The notes under the pieces: generated by a model
What the model was told of the DNA's origin: nothing
The model's database searches: none
The model's input: only the letters and a program-made list of their open reading frames with translations
Part shown: piece by piece, positions 36,438 through 47,811 of the stretch
How the letters are laid out: every line of letters begins with the position of its first letter
How positions within the stretch are numbered: the first letter of the stretch is position 1
Program-made: the position numbers and the translations under genes
Source of the DNA: an uncultured Fusobacteriaceae bacterium
Lineage (GTDB): Bacteria > Fusobacteriota > Fusobacteriia > Fusobacteriales > Fusobacteriaceae
Assembly (NCBI GenBank): GCA_947038515.1
Contig: CAMQWJ010000003.1
Location: 98,822-162,821 of the forward strand
Length of the DNA stretch: 64,000 bases
Reading direction: 5' to 3'

Positions 36438-38162
36438 ATGACCTGGGAGTATATCTCTAAAGATGTAAGCCTAGCTACTTTTTTAGAAAAAGAAATTGAA
36501 ATATCTAATCTTACAGCGACATTACTTCTGAGCCGAGGAATAGATACAGTGGATAGAGCAAAAAAATTTTTAGAAACTGAAATTTCAGATTTTTCAAATC
36601 CTTTTTTATTTGAAAATATGGAGAAAATTATAGATAAAATACTAGAAGTAAGAGAAAAGAAAAGCAAGGTTTTTATTTATGGTGACTATGATGTTGATGG
36701 TATTACAGCTGCAGTTTTTCTTGTTAAAGTATTGAGTCAAATAGGAATAAATGTAGATTATTACATTCCTAGTAGAGTTGAAGAGGGACACGGTTTAGAT
36801 AAAAAAAATTTAAAATATATGAGAAGTCGAGGAGCAGAATTAGTTATAACAGTTGATTCAAGTATAAATTCAATAGAAGATGTAAGGTATGGACAGAAGC
36901 TTGGGATTGATGTGATAGTTACTGATCATCATAAAAGTGTAGAAAAAGAAGAAGATGAAGAGATTCTTTATATTAATCCTAAACTTAGTAAAAGATATGA
37001 TTTTAAATATCTTTCAGGAGCAGGAGTAGCACTTAAATTGGCTCAAGCTCTTTATTTGAAATTAGGAATTAGTCTAGATGAAGTGCATAAATTTATTGAT
37101 ATTGTAATGATTGGAACAGTAGCAGATGTAGTTCCAATGGTTGGAGAGAATAGAATTATCATTAAAAAAGGATTAGAGAAAATTAAAAATACAGAAATAC
37201 CAGGATTAAAATCTTTATTGAAATATTTAAAGTTTAATAATAAAACTATGACGACTACTGATATTAGTTATTTTGTGTCACCTTTGATAAATGCTTTAGG
37301 AAGAATAGGAGTTGCAAAAATAGGTGCGGATTTTTTTATAGAGAAAAATGAAAAAAAAATATTTGATATTATTGAAGAAATGAAAAAAATGAATAGAATG
37401 CGTAGAGAGTATGAAAAAATAATGTATGATGAGGCAATAGAACGAGTAAAAGAAATTGACCTTATAGAGAAAAAAGCAATTTTTTTAAGTTCAGATACTT
37501 GGCACCCAGGAGTTGTTGGGGTAGTGAGTTCAAGGTTGAGCAATAAATATGAAATTCCTGTGGTTTTAATCTCATTTGAAAATGGATTTGGAAAAGCTTC
37601 GTCACGTAGTGTTCCAGGAGTCAATATTTTTGATATTTTTAAAAATTGTTCTCCCATGTTAGAAAGATTTGGTGGACATGACCTAGCAGCAGGTTTTATT
37701 GTGAAAGAAGAAAACTTATTAGAAGTAGAAAAACAATTTTACGAAGAAGTAAAAAAATATTCAAGCTTACATGAAAAAAAAATATTGAAAATAGATTTTG
37801 ACCTTAATATTGAACAGATAACATCTGAAATATTGGATGACATTGAAAAAATAGCCCCTTATGGTCAGGGAAATAGGATGCCTTTATTTTTTGATTCTAA
37901 TTTAGAATTTTTGAATATAAAGAAATTTGGGGTTGATAATAAGCATTTTGGTGGTATAATAGTAAAAGATGGACAAACTTTTTCCGTGGTAGGATTTGAT
38001 ATGGGGAAATATATAGATGAAACTGAATATAAAATTCAAAAATTTGATGTCTTATATTATCCGGAAAGATTTATTTATAAAGGTAATGAGAGTATCCAAA
38101 TAAAAATAAAAGATATGAAAATAAAAGATGATTTTTATGATGTGTTTACTCAAAAAAATTAA
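36438..38162 (+). CDS. recJ: Single-stranded-DNA-specific exonuclease RecJ
   Basis: RecJ (574 residues) is a 5'-3' ssDNA exonuclease for recombination and mismatch repair. The DHH-family motifs are GDYDVDGITAAVFLV, HGLDKKN, VTVDSSINS, VIVTDHHKS (the DHH) and GTVADVVPM. The DHHA1 domain follows with SSRLSNKYEIPVVLIS and the GGHDLAAGF motif. Its place directly after rbfA makes it part of the translation operon by spacing. Confidence 0.95.
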   Translation: MTWEYISKDVSLATFLEKEIEISNLTATLLLSRGIDTVDRAKKFLETEISDFSNPFLFENMEKIIDKILEVREKKSKVFIYGDYDVDGITAAVFLVKVLSQIGINVDYYIPSRVEEGHGLDKKNLKYMRSRGAELVITVDSSINSIEDVRYGQKLGIDVIVTDHHKSVEKEEDEEILYINPKLSKRYDFKYLSGAGVALKLAQALYLKLGISLDEVHKFIDIVMIGTVADVVPMVGENRIIIKKGLEKIKNTEIPGLKSLLKYLKFNNKTMTTTDISYFVSPLINALGRIGVAKIGADFFIEKNEKKIFDIIEEMKKMNRMRREYEKIMYDEAIERVKEIDLIEKKAIFLSSDTWHPGVVGVVSSRLSNKYEIPVVLISFENGFGKASSRSVPGVNIFDIFKNCSPMLERFGGHDLAAGFIVKEENLLEVEKQFYEEVKKYSSLHEKKILKIDFDLNIEQITSEILDDIEKIAPYGQGNRMPLFFDSNLEFLNIKKFGVDNKHFGGIIVKDGQTFSVVGFDMGKYIDETEYKIQKFDVLYYPERFIYKGNESIQIKIKDMKIKDDFYDVFTQKN

Positions 38163-38204
38163 AAACTATATCTATAGTTAAAATATAAAACTTAGGAGGA
38201 AAAA

Positions 38205-39500
38205 ATGAAACATTTAGTTACAAGAAAAGAAAAATCAGCTGTTGAAGTGAAGTTAATTTTAACAAAAGAGGAAATTAAACCAATTAAAGAGGGAATTATT
38301 TTAGAAGTTGCTAAAAAAGTTGAAGTGCCAGGATTTAGAAAAGGACATGCTCCAGCTGATAAAGTGGAAAGTAATTTTCCAGATGCAGTAAAAGAAGAGT
38401 TAGTAGAAGCTATTTTAAAAGCTCACTACTCTAATGTATTGGAAGCAGAAAAAATTAATCCAGTAAGTTACATATATAATGTAGAACCAAAAAATACTGA
38501 CGAAGGATTAGAACTTAGTTTTACTGTTGATGAATTTCCAGTAGTAACACTTGGAGAATATAAAGGTCTTGAAATTACAAAGAAAGAAGTAGAATTTAAA
38601 GAAGAAAACTTAGAAAATGAAATTAAAAATTTATTGTTACAAAAATCAACATTAGAAGAAGCAGAATCTGGATATAAAGCTGTAATAGGAGATACTGTAG
38701 ATTTAGCTTTTGATGGTTCAATAGATGGAGTTCCTTTTGAAGGAGGAAAAGCAGAATCACATGAGTTAAAATTAGGAAGTAAAATGTTTATAGATAATTT
38801 TGAAGATCAATTAGTTGGTTATGTAGCTGGACAAGAAGGGAACATTACTGTAACATTCCCTGAAAATTACGGACATGCACAACTAGCTGGAAAACCTGCT
38901 ATTTTTAAAGTGAAAATCAATAGTATAAAAAAATCAAAGTTAGCTGAATTAAATGATGAGCTTGCTAAAACATTAAATGCTGAAAATGTTGAAGATTTAA
39001 AATCAAAAATGAAATCTGATATTATTTCTAGAGATGAGCAAAATGCTAAAAATGAAATGATAGGAGAACTTCTTGGGAAAATATCTGAAGGAGCAAAAGT
39101 AGATATTCCTAACTCTATGACAATGAAAGAAGTGGAGAATAAACTTAAAGAAATTGAACAAAATCTTTCTGCACAAGGTGCAAATTTAGAAACATATTTG
39201 AAAATGATGGGAAAAACAATAGAAGAAGTAGTTAAAGAAATGACTCCATCATCAGAAAATAAAATTAAAACTGATTTAATTTTAGAAGAAATAGCTAACA
39301 AAGAGAACATAACATTAACTGATGAAGAAGTAAACTCTAAAATGGAAGAAATGTCTAAAATATATGGAATGACTCTAGAAAAATTAGAAGAAGAACTTAA
39401 AAAGCATAATAACTTAGAAGCTTTTAAAGCTAATTTGAAAATTGATGCTACTCTTCAAAAAGTTGTAGAATTTTTATTAGAAAATGCAAAGAAAAAATAA
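38205..39500 (+). CDS. tig: Trigger factor (ribosome-associated prolyl isomerase chaperone)
   Basis: Trigger factor (431 residues) binds nascent chains at the ribosome exit. The ribosome-docking loop VPGFRKGHAPADKVE lies in the N-terminal domain. The FKBP-like isomerase domain (GDTVDLAFDGSIDGVPFEGG, then FPENYGHAQLAGKPAIFKVK) and the C-terminal helical arms are visible. The SD AGGAGG precedes ATG 38205. The gene is 43 bases after recJ and precedes clpP, clpX and lon, a common chaperone-protease order. Confidence 0.96.
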   Translation: MKHLVTRKEKSAVEVKLILTKEEIKPIKEGIILEVAKKVEVPGFRKGHAPADKVESNFPDAVKEELVEAILKAHYSNVLEAEKINPVSYIYNVEPKNTDEGLELSFTVDEFPVVTLGEYKGLEITKKEVEFKEENLENEIKNLLLQKSTLEEAESGYKAVIGDTVDLAFDGSIDGVPFEGGKAESHELKLGSKMFIDNFEDQLVGYVAGQEGNITVTFPENYGHAQLAGKPAIFKVKINSIKKSKLAELNDELAKTLNAENVEDLKSKMKSDIISRDEQNAKNEMIGELLGKISEGAKVDIPNSMTMKEVENKLKEIEQNLSAQGANLETYLKMMGKTIEEVVKEMTPSSENKIKTDLILEEIANKENITLTDEEVNSKMEEMSKIYGMTLEKLEEELKKHNNLEAFKANLKIDATLQKVVEFLLENAKKK

Positions 39501-39531
39501 TAGATAATACTTAACAGATTATGTTATTTAT

Positions 39532-39578
39532 TATATGGATATAGACTAGGTAAAAACTTACCTAGTCATCTCCATATA
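39532..39578 (+). other. Two-part stem-loop between tig and clpP
   Basis: An inner perfect 10-bp stem GACTAGGTAA/TTACCTAGTC (4-base loop) is stacked on an outer 8-bp stem TATATGGA/TCCATATA, with a small internal loop. No T run follows, so it is not a standard terminator. It may protect or process the mRNA. A possible -10 TATAAT for clpP lies further on near 39606-39611. Confidence 0.5.
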
Positions 39579-39675
39579 AAAGGCCTTGTTGAATAGTTTA
39601 TTCTATATAATGGACTATTTGATATATTCTTTTATTAATATTTTAATATAAAACTATAGAACATGGAGGAGATTT

Positions 39676-40251
39676 ATGTATAATCCAACAGTTATTGAGA
39701 ATACAGGAAAAGGCGAAAGAGTTTATGATATATATTCAAGATTATTAAAAGATAGAATAATTTTTTTAGGAACAGAAATAAATGATAATGTAGCTAATGC
39801 CATTGTTGCACAGTTACTTTTTTTAGAAGCTGAAGATCCAGAGAAAGATATCATTATGTATATTAATAGTCCAGGTGGAGTTGTTACTGCAGGTATGGCT
39901 ATTTTTGATACGATGAACTATATTAAGCCAGATATTCAAACAGTGTGTATAGGCCAGGCTGCAAGTATGGGAGCACTACTACTTTCTTCTGGAACAAAGG
40001 GAAAAAGATTTGCATTAGAAAATAGTAGAATTATGATTCATCAGCCATTAGGTGGGGCAAGAGGACAGGCAAGCGATATTGAAATCCAAGCAAGAGAAAT
40101 TTTGAGATTAAAGGAAAATTTGGCAGAAATTTTAGCTAAAAATTGTAATCAAAATTTGGAAAAAATTCACAAAGATACAGAAAGAGATAATTTTATGTCT
40201 TCTAAAGAAGCAGTGGAATATGGATTAATTGATAAAGTATTTGTAAGATAA
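39676..40251 (+). CDS. clpP: ATP-dependent Clp protease proteolytic subunit
   Basis: ClpP (191 residues) forms the tetradecameric serine peptidase chamber. The triad is visible: Ser97 in [11 protein letters not shown], His122 in [12 protein letters not shown] and Asp171 in ERDNFM, matching mature E. coli numbering. The N-terminal [16 protein letters not shown] is canonical. The SD GGAGGAG precedes the ATG. clpX follows 48 bases on. Confidence 0.97.
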   Translation: MYNPTVIENTGKGERVYDIYSRLLKDRIIFLGTEINDNVANAIVAQLLFLEAEDPEKDIIMYINSPGGVVTAGMAIFDTMNYIKPDIQTVCIGQAASMGALLLSSGTKGKRFALENSRIMIHQPLGGARGQASDIEIQAREILRLKENLAEILAKNCNQNLEKIHKDTERDNFMSSKEAVEYGLIDKVFVR

Positions 40252-40299
40252 TTTAAAAATAAAAAGATTTTAAATTTTCTAAGTATGAGGAGGTAAAGG

Positions 40300-41616
40300 A
40301 TGAAGAAAATAAAATGCTCATTTTGTCAAAGAAGTGATGATGAAATAGAAAAATTGGTAACAGGTCCTAATAATATAACGATTTGTGATAATTGTGTCAA
40401 AGAGGTTTTTGAAGCTATGGACTTAGAGATTGAAAATTCACAAGAAAACAAAATTGAACATAAAAAAAATATTAAAGGGCATCAGGTAGGGAATGCACTT
40501 GAGAGCTTTAAACTTCGGACCCCAAAAGAAATAAAGGCAAAATTAGATGAATATGTCATAGGGCAAGAAAATCCTAAAAAAATATTATCTGTAGCAGTAT
40601 ATAATCATTATAAAAGATTAAAAAATAATCTTTTAAAAACTGAAAAAAATAAAAATGAAACTATAGAAAACTTAGAAAAAGGTGTAGAACTACAAAAATC
40701 TAATGTTTTACTTGTGGGACCAACAGGTTCTGGAAAAACATTATTAGCTCAAACTCTAGCGAAAGTATTAGATGTACCTTTTGCTATTGCAGATGCAACA
40801 ACACTAACAGAAGCAGGATATGTTGGAGATGATGTTGAGAATATTCTTGTAAGACTTTTACAATCTGCAAATTATGATATAGCTAGGACACAGACTGGGA
40901 TAATTTATATTGATGAAATAGATAAAATTTCTCGAAAATCTGAAAATACATCAATAACTAGAGATGTTTCAGGAGAGGGTGTACAGCAAGCATTACTTAA
41001 AATTATTGAAGGAACAACAGCCACAGTGCCACCAAAAGGGGGAAGAAAGCATCCTAATCAAGATATGATAGAAATCGATACTACAAATATTTTATTTATT
41101 GTAGGAGGGGCTTTTGAAGGGTTGGAAAAATTAATACAATCTAGGACAAATAAAAAAAATCTAGGATTTGGTTCTGAAACACATAAAGTAGAGACTGAAA
41201 ATGAAAAGTCACCATTTAAGAATGTATTACCAGAAGATTTAGTCAAAAATGGTATTATTCCAGAATTAGTAGGAAGATTACCAATAATAACTGTATTAGA
41301 AAAATTAGATGTTGAAGCACTTGTAAGAATTTTAACGGAACCAAAAAATTCTATAGTAAAGCAGTATAAAAAATATTTAGAAATGGATAATGTAGAATTA
41401 GAATTTGAAGAAAATGCTTTAAAAGCAATAGCTAAAGTAGCTATAAAGAGGAAAATAGGAGCTCGTGGATTAAGGGCTATTCTAGAAGAATTAATGCTGG
41501 GGTTAATGTATGAAATACCTTCTGATAAGAGTATAGACAGAGTAATTATTACAGAGGACTCTATTGCTGATTCTAATAAAATTCAAATACAAAAAGGAAG
41601 GAAAGAATATGAGTAA
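40300..41616 (+). CDS. clpX: ATP-dependent Clp protease ATPase subunit ClpX
   Basis: ClpX (438 residues) is the AAA+ unfoldase that feeds ClpP. An N-terminal C4 zinc finger ([10 protein letters not shown] ... CDNCVKEV) is followed by Walker [16 protein letters not shown], Walker [11 protein letters not shown] and the sensor/arginine regions. The C-terminal domain has [20 protein letters not shown]. Its last 8 bases overlap lon. Confidence 0.97.
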   Translation: MKKIKCSFCQRSDDEIEKLVTGPNNITICDNCVKEVFEAMDLEIENSQENKIEHKKNIKGHQVGNALESFKLRTPKEIKAKLDEYVIGQENPKKILSVAVYNHYKRLKNNLLKTEKNKNETIENLEKGVELQKSNVLLVGPTGSGKTLLAQTLAKVLDVPFAIADATTLTEAGYVGDDVENILVRLLQSANYDIARTQTGIIYIDEIDKISRKSENTSITRDVSGEGVQQALLKIIEGTTATVPPKGGRKHPNQDMIEIDTTNILFIVGGAFEGLEKLIQSRTNKKNLGFGSETHKVETENEKSPFKNVLPEDLVKNGIIPELVGRLPIITVLEKLDVEALVRILTEPKNSIVKQYKKYLEMDNVELEFEENALKAIAKVAIKRKIGARGLRAILEELMLGLMYEIPSDKSIDRVIITEDSIADSNKIQIQKGRKEYE

Positions 41617-43912
41617 ATTACCATTTATTCCAACAAGAGATATGGTTATTTTTCCAGGTGTAATAACACCTTTATATGTTGGTAGAACTATAAGTATAGC
41701 AACGCTTGAAAAAGCCATGGAGAAAAAAAGTAAAATAGTTTTAGGAATGCAAAAAAATCCATTTGAAGAAGCTCCTAATTTAAAAACAGGAATTCATCAA
41801 ATTGGGGTAATAGCTAATATATTACAGGTAGTAAAAATGTCAAATAACACAATAAAAGTTTTAATAGAAGCAGAAAAAAAAGTAGAAATTGTTCAAGTTG
41901 AAAAAACAAAAGATGAATTTGTTGCAACATATAAAACAATAAAATCACCAAAAATAACTGAATTAAAATTTGATGCATTGTCTAGAAAAATCATAAAATT
42001 ATTTGAAAAATTTGTTAATATTAATGGAAAAATACCTGCTGAAATATTAATCACATTGAAGTCAATAAAAGATTTAGAAACAAAATTAAATATTGTTTCT
42101 TCGCATTTAATGGTCACAAGTGAAGATAAACAAGAAATTTTATCAGAACTTGATTTTGAAAAAAAAGGATTTTTAATTGTAGATGCTTTAACTAAAGAGA
42201 TAGAAATTTCTAATCTTGAAAAGAAAATAGATGATAAAGTAAAAGATAAAATTAATACTTCACAAAAAACTTATTTTTTGAAAGAAAAAATAAATGCAAT
42301 AAAAGATGAACTTGGAGAAGATCCAGAAGATGATCTAAAAGAGTTAGAGGATTTATTGAAAAAGGCTAAATTACCAAAAGAAGTAGCTAAAAAAGCAAAT
42401 TCAGAATTAAAAAAACTGTCAAAAATGCAACCTTTTTCTGCTGAGGGAACTGTTACAAGAAACTATATTGAAACTATAGCTTCTCTTCCTTGGAAAAAAG
42501 AAAGTAAAGATATTTTAGATTTGAAGTATTCAACAGAAATTTTGGAAAGAGATCACTATGGACTTAAAGAAATAAAAGAGAGAATTTTAGATCACCTTGC
42601 AGTGAAGCAGCTTAATCCTAATATGCATGGTGGAATTTTATGTTTTTCTGGGCCACCTGGAGTGGGGAAAACTTCCCTTGCAAAATCTGTGGCTGAAGCT
42701 ATGGGAAGAAAATTTATTCGTATTTCACTTGGTGGAGTAAGGGATGAATCAGAAATACGTGGGCACCGTAGAACTTATATAGGTTCTATGCCAGGAAAAA
42801 TTTTAAAAGCTATGAAAGATGCTGGAACACTAAATCCTGTAATTTTATTGGATGAAATAGATAAAATGAGTAATGATTATAAAGGAGATCCTGCTTCTGC
42901 AATGCTTGAAGTACTGGATCCAGAACAAAACAAAAATTTTGAAGATCACTATTTAGATATGCCTTTTGATTTGTCAAAAGTATTTTTTATAGCAACTGCA
43001 AATGATCTTAGACAAATTTCAAGACCCCTTAGAGATAGAATGGAAATAGTGGATATTTCTTCATATACTGAGTTTGAAAAACTTCATATAGCAAAAAGAT
43101 ATCTTATTTCTCAATCACAAATAGAAAATGGTTTTGCAAAACATAAAATTGAAATAACTGATAATACTATTTTAAAAATAATTGATGGTTACACTAGAGA
43201 AGCAGGTGTTAGAAACTTAAAACGAGAATTTAATACAATGTTTAGAAAAATAGCAAGAGAAATTTTAGAAAAAGATAGAAAAAAAATTATCATTACAGAG
43301 AAAAGTCTTGAAAAATATTTAGGGAAACCTAAATTTAAACCTGAAAAAATGAGAGAAAAAATTACAAAAGTAGGAATAGTAAATGGATTAGCTTGGACTG
43401 CTGTTGGTGGAACTACTCTTGAAGTTCAAGGTGTATCTCTTGCAGGAAAAGGGAAATTAGAATTGACAGGTACTTTAGGAGCTGTTATGAAAGAATCTGC
43501 TGTTGTTGCATATACTTATGTAAAATCTCATGTTAAAGAATTAAAAATTAAGAATATAGATTTTTTTGAGAAGCAAGATGTTCATTTACATTTCCCAGAA
43601 GGAGCGACTCCAAAAGATGGTCCATCTGCAGGTATTGCAATTACGACTGCTATTCTTTCTGTAATTACAGGTAGAGAAATTAGACAAGATATGGCAATGA
43701 CAGGAGAAGTTACAATGACAGGAGAAGTCCTTGCTATTGGTGGAGTAAAAGAGAAAGTTATTGGTGGACATAGGGTAGGAATAAGAGAAATTATTTTACC
43801 AGATTCAAACGAAAGTGATATTGATGATATTCCAGAAGAAGTAATGAAAGATATGAAAATTCACTTTGTTTCTAAATATACAGAAGTAGAAAAATTAATA
43901 TTTAAAAAATAA
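41609..43912 (+). CDS. lon: ATP-dependent protease Lon
   Basis: Lon (767 residues) degrades misfolded and regulatory proteins. The N-terminal substrate domain begins [22 protein letters not shown]. The AAA+ module has [19 protein letters not shown] and ILLDEIDKM. The protease domain carries the catalytic Ser in [10 protein letters not shown] and Lys in [17 protein letters not shown] 41609 follows AAGGA and overlaps the end of clpX; a longer in-frame extension to 41564 would lie within clpX and lacks support. Confidence 0.96.
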   Translation: MSKLPFIPTRDMVIFPGVITPLYVGRTISIATLEKAMEKKSKIVLGMQKNPFEEAPNLKTGIHQIGVIANILQVVKMSNNTIKVLIEAEKKVEIVQVEKTKDEFVATYKTIKSPKITELKFDALSRKIIKLFEKFVNINGKIPAEILITLKSIKDLETKLNIVSSHLMVTSEDKQEILSELDFEKKGFLIVDALTKEIEISNLEKKIDDKVKDKINTSQKTYFLKEKINAIKDELGEDPEDDLKELEDLLKKAKLPKEVAKKANSELKKLSKMQPFSAEGTVTRNYIETIASLPWKKESKDILDLKYSTEILERDHYGLKEIKERILDHLAVKQLNPNMHGGILCFSGPPGVGKTSLAKSVAEAMGRKFIRISLGGVRDESEIRGHRRTYIGSMPGKILKAMKDAGTLNPVILLDEIDKMSNDYKGDPASAMLEVLDPEQNKNFEDHYLDMPFDLSKVFFIATANDLRQISRPLRDRMEIVDISSYTEFEKLHIAKRYLISQSQIENGFAKHKIEITDNTILKIIDGYTREAGVRNLKREFNTMFRKIAREILEKDRKKIIITEKSLEKYLGKPKFKPEKMREKITKVGIVNGLAWTAVGGTTLEVQGVSLAGKGKLELTGTLGAVMKESAVVAYTYVKSHVKELKIKNIDFFEKQDVHLHFPEGATPKDGPSAGIAITTAILSVITGREIRQDMAMTGEVTMTGEVLAIGGVKEKVIGGHRVGIREIILPDSNESDIDDIPEEVMKDMKIHFVSKYTEVEKLIFKK

Positions 43913-43972
43913 TAAAAAAAATATATAGTGAATAAATATTTGATTTATTCTTTATTAAGTTGAGGAGGAAAA

Positions 43973-44617
43973 ATGGAAATTAAGCACTCAGATTTTTTAA
44001 AGTCAGCTGTCTATGAAAAAGATTATCCCGATCAACTTGATAAAATTGAGTTTTCCTTTGTGGGACGTTCTAATGTTGGGAAATCCTCTTTGATAAACAG
44101 TATAACTACGAGAAAAAAATTAGCTAAAACAAGTAAAACACCAGGACGAACACAATTAATTAATTATTTTAAAATAAATAATGAATTTTACATTGTGGAT
44201 TTACCGGGATATGGTTTTGCTAAAGTTCCAAAAGCTATGAAAAAAGAATGGGGCGACACTATGAATCGTTATTTAGCTTCTCATAGAAAAAAGCTAGTTT
44301 TTGTACTTTTAGATATTCGTCGAATTCCAAATAATGATGATTTAGAGATGTTACAGTGGCTAGACCATTATGAGGTTCCTTTTAAAATAATATTCACCAA
44401 AATAGATAAAGTATCTGCTAATGAAAAATATAAATGCATAAAAGATATTAGAAAAAAAATTGAATTTCATAATGACGATGTATTATTTCATTCTTCACTT
44501 TCCAATGAAGGTAAAAATGAGATTTTGAATTTCATTGAAAAAATGCTAGCAGAAAAGTTTGCTGAACCTATAAAAATAGGAGAAGAAGAGGAAGTATCTG
44601 AAGAAATAGAATTATAA
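43973..44617 (+). CDS. engB: Ribosome biogenesis GTPase EngB (YsxC/YihA)
   Basis: This 214-residue small GTPase is needed for 50S assembly in the family. G1 is GRSNVGKSSLIN, then KTPGRTQLINYF (switch I), DLPGYGFAKVPK (G3) and FTKIDK (G4). The acidic C-terminal tail (GEEEEVSEEIEL) is short and probably disordered. It commonly follows lon or clpX, as here. Confidence 0.95.
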   Translation: MEIKHSDFLKSAVYEKDYPDQLDKIEFSFVGRSNVGKSSLINSITTRKKLAKTSKTPGRTQLINYFKINNEFYIVDLPGYGFAKVPKAMKKEWGDTMNRYLASHRKKLVFVLLDIRRIPNNDDLEMLQWLDHYEVPFKIIFTKIDKVSANEKYKCIKDIRKKIEFHNDDVLFHSSLSNEGKNEILNFIEKMLAEKFAEPIKIGEEEEVSEEIEL

Positions 44618-44662
44618 ATTATAAAATAATTTTATCAATTGAACTAATGATAGGAGCTAATA

Positions 44663-47323
44663 ATGAAAGAATTGGAAAAAATATATTTACCAGAAAGTAT
44701 AGAAAGTAAATGGTATAAAATTTGGGAAGAAAATAAATATTTTGCTTGCACTATGGATAAAAATAAACAAAATTATTCTATAATACTACCACCTCCTAAT
44801 GTAACAGGAATATTACATATGGGACATGTTCTTGATGTTACAATACAAGACACACTAATTAGATACAAAAGAATGAGTGGATTTAATACGCTATGGATGC
44901 CAGGTACTGACCATGCAGGGATAGCAACTCAAAATATGGTGGAAAGAAAATTAGCAAAAGATGGACTAAAAAAAGAAGACTTAGGACGTGAAAAATTTAT
45001 TGGAGAAGTTTGGGAATGGAAAAACCAATATGGAAATATAATAACTAGCCAATTGAGAAGATTAGGTGCTTCCCTAGACTGGGATAGAGAAAGATTTACA
45101 ATGGATGAAGGTGTGTCAAAATCAGTAAGAAAGACCTTTAATAATTTATATAATGATGGATTAATCTATCGTGGTGAGTATATGGTTAATTGGTGTCCAA
45201 GATGTGGAACTGCCCTTGCTGATGATGAGGTTGAACACGAAGATAAAATAGGAAAATTATGGTTTATAAAATACTGTGTAAAAGATAGTGATGAATCTTT
45301 AATTATATCTACTACAAGACCTGAAACAATGCTTGCAGATTCAGCAGTAGCAGTGAATCCAAATGATGATAGATTCAAAAATTTAATAGGTAAAACTCTT
45401 ATTTTACCATTAGTAGGTCGAGAAATTCCTATTATTGCAGATGAATATGTAGATGTTGAGTTTGGAACAGGTGCATTAAAAATAACTCCAGCTCATGATC
45501 CTAATGACTTTATATTGGGAAAAAAGCATAATTTACCAATCTTGACTATGTTAACAAAAGAAGGAAATATAGTTGATGATTATCCAGATTATGCAGGGTT
45601 AGATAGATTTGAAGCAAGAAAAAAAATAGTAGAGGATCTTGAAAAAAAAGGATATTTGGTTCAAATAAAAGAGCATAAAAATAGTGTTGGTGGATGCTAT
45701 AGATGTTCCACAGTAATCGAACCGAGAGTTTCAGTACAATGGTTTGTTAAGACTGAAACAATAGGAAAAAGAGCATTGGAAATAGTGCAGAAAGGAGATG
45801 TTTCAATTACTCCAAAAAGATGGGAAAAGGTTTATTACAATTGGCTTGAAAATATTCGTGATTGGTGTATTTCTAGACAAATTTGGTGGGGACATAGAAT
45901 TCCTGCTTGGTATGGACCTGATAATTTTCTATTTGTTGCTCTAAGTGAAGAAGAGGCAATGATTCAGGCAACAGAACACTATGGAGAAAAAGTAGAATTA
46001 AGACAGGAAACTGATGTATTAGATACTTGGTTTTCTTCAGCTCTTTGGCCTATTTCAACTCTTGGTTGGCCAGAAGAAACAAAAGAATTAGATATGTTCT
46101 ATCCAACAAGTACTCTTGTAACAGGACCTGATATTTTATTTTTTTGGGTAGCAAGAATGGTAATGTTTGGATTATATGAAATGGATGAAAAACCATTTAA
46201 AGATGTATTTCTACATGGTATAGTAAGAGATGAAAAAGGCAGAAAAATGTCTAAGACTCTTGGAAACTCTCCTGATGCTCTAAAATTAATAGATGAATAT
46301 GGAGCTGATGCAATACGTTTCACAATGCTATATAATACTTCTCAAGGGCAAGATGTTCACTTTAGTGAGAAATTACTTGAGATGGGTAGAAATTTTGGAA
46401 ATAAAATTTGGAATGTTTCAAAATTTGTTATAATGAATTTGGAAGGATTTGATATCTCTAAATTTGATAAGAGTAATCTTGAACTTGAACTTGTAGATAA
46501 ATGGATTTTATCTAAATATAGTAGAACTTCAAGAGATATAAAAGAAAAATTAAATAATTATCAATTAGATGAAGCTTCAAAAATGATTTATGAGTTTTTA
46601 AGAGGAGATTTTTGTGATTGGTATGTAGAACTTGCAAAAGTAAGATTATATAGTGATGAAAATTTAGATGTAAAATCTAAAGAGACAGCACAATATATTT
46701 TATGGACTATATTAGAAGGGGGATTAAAATTATTACATCCTTTTATGCCTTTTATTACTGAAGAAATCTGGCAAAAAATTAAAATTTCTGGGGATACGAT
46801 TATGTTAGAAGATTATCCTGTTTCTGATGAAAAAATGATAGATTTAGTTGCAGAAAGTTCATTTGAATATGTTCAAGGTCTAGTGACGGCACTTAGAAAT
46901 ATTAAGGCTGAAGTTGGAATCTCACCAGCAAAAGAAGTTAAAGTAGTAATTAGAAGTAAGGATGAATCTGAATTAGAAATAATCAAAAAAAACTATCATT
47001 TTATAACAAAACTTGCTAGAATAGAAGAGTTGAATTTTGGAGAAAATTTAGCTACTCCAGAGCAGAGTGGATTTAGAGTTAATGGAAATTCAGAGATATT
47101 TATGATATTAACAGGTCTTTTAAATGTGGAAGCAGAAAGTAAAAAAATAAATGAACAAATTGCAAAAATATTAAAAGAACTAGAACCAGTAAATAGAAAA
47201 TTATCTGATGAAAAATTTACTTCAAAAGCACCGGCACATATTTTGGAAAGAGAAATGAGAATTCAAAGAGAATATAAAGAAAAATTGGAAAAATTAGAAG
47301 AAAACTTAAAAAAAATAAAATAA
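44663..47323 (+). CDS. valS: Valyl-tRNA synthetase
   Basis: ValRS (886 residues) is a class I synthetase. HIGH appears as ILHMGHV in PPPNVTGILHMGHVLD, and KMSKS as KMSKTLGNSPDALK. The editing domain (TTRPETMLADSAVAVNP, TPAHDPNDF) and Cys-rich zinc-site stretches (WCPRCGTALADDEVEHED and GGCYRCSTVIEPR) are present. The C-terminal coiled coil (NEQIAKILKELEPVNRKL ...) is the family tRNA-binding arm. It is 45 bases after engB. Confidence 0.97.
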   Translation: MKELEKIYLPESIESKWYKIWEENKYFACTMDKNKQNYSIILPPPNVTGILHMGHVLDVTIQDTLIRYKRMSGFNTLWMPGTDHAGIATQNMVERKLAKDGLKKEDLGREKFIGEVWEWKNQYGNIITSQLRRLGASLDWDRERFTMDEGVSKSVRKTFNNLYNDGLIYRGEYMVNWCPRCGTALADDEVEHEDKIGKLWFIKYCVKDSDESLIISTTRPETMLADSAVAVNPNDDRFKNLIGKTLILPLVGREIPIIADEYVDVEFGTGALKITPAHDPNDFILGKKHNLPILTMLTKEGNIVDDYPDYAGLDRFEARKKIVEDLEKKGYLVQIKEHKNSVGGCYRCSTVIEPRVSVQWFVKTETIGKRALEIVQKGDVSITPKRWEKVYYNWLENIRDWCISRQIWWGHRIPAWYGPDNFLFVALSEEEAMIQATEHYGEKVELRQETDVLDTWFSSALWPISTLGWPEETKELDMFYPTSTLVTGPDILFFWVARMVMFGLYEMDEKPFKDVFLHGIVRDEKGRKMSKTLGNSPDALKLIDEYGADAIRFTMLYNTSQGQDVHFSEKLLEMGRNFGNKIWNVSKFVIMNLEGFDISKFDKSNLELELVDKWILSKYSRTSRDIKEKLNNYQLDEASKMIYEFLRGDFCDWYVELAKVRLYSDENLDVKSKETAQYILWTILEGGLKLLHPFMPFITEEIWQKIKISGDTIMLEDYPVSDEKMIDLVAESSFEYVQGLVTALRNIKAEVGISPAKEVKVVIRSKDESELEIIKKNYHFITKLARIEELNFGENLATPEQSGFRVNGNSEIFMILTGLLNVEAESKKINEQIAKILKELEPVNRKLSDEKFTSKAPAHILEREMRIQREYKEKLEKLEENLKKIK

Positions 47324-47337
47324 AATGGAGAAAAATT

Positions 47338-47739
47338 ATGAAAAAATTGATTTTACTTATATTAGTAGTTGTCGCAGTGATAGGGTTTGGAAAATATTTA
47401 AAAAGAGAAGATAAAAATATAGTAGTTGTAGGAAGAGAGTATATACTTACTAATTCTGGTGAAACACCAATTACAATTGGATTTGATGCAGAGAAGTTTT
47501 ATGGTTTTAGTGGTATAAATAGATATTTTGGTACTTATACTATTGAAGGTAAAAAAATAAAATTCTCACATCCTGGAATGACAATGATGGCAGGACCACA
47601 AGAATTAATGCTTAAGGAACAAGAGTATATGAAAAAATTAGAAACAGTAAATGAGTTTGAATTGAGAGGTAAAAAATTAATTTTAGGTTCAAACGGTAAG
47701 AATATTTTGAAATATAAAGAAACTGTTTTAGCAAATTAA
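47338..47739 (+). CDS. META-domain (HslJ-like) membrane-anchored protein
   Basis: A 133-residue protein with an N-terminal hydrophobic anchor (KKLILLILVVVAVIGFGKYL) lacking a lipobox Cys, then a single META domain. The pattern ITIGFDAEKFYGFSGINRYFG-TYTIEGKKIKFSHPGMTMMAGP, followed by a helix ELMLKEQEYMKKLETVNEFE, matches the META/HslJ fold known in heat-shock-linked and surface proteins of unknown biochemical role. It follows valS by 14 bases and ends the run at a strong terminator. Confidence 0.75.
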   Translation: MKKLILLILVVVAVIGFGKYLKREDKNIVVVGREYILTNSGETPITIGFDAEKFYGFSGINRYFGTYTIEGKKIKFSHPGMTMMAGPQELMLKEQEYMKKLETVNEFELRGKKLILGSNGKNILKYKETVLAN

Positions 47740-47749
47740 TCTATGAAAG

Positions 47750-47796
47750 ATTAGCAGGAATAAAATATTATTTTATTCCTGCTAATTAACTTTTTT
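47750..47796 (+). terminator. Terminator after the META-domain gene
   Basis: A perfect 17-bp stem (47750-47766 with 47770-47786, 3-base loop) is followed by TAAC and a six-T run. It closes the long chaperone/protease/valS run. Confidence 0.9.
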
Positions 47797-47811
47797 GAGA
47801 GGAGGAATAAA

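Noticed and set aside
43930..43950. GAATAAAT/ATTTATTC stem between lon and engB
   Set aside because: The stem is almost all A-T with a poor tail; too weak to call a terminator.
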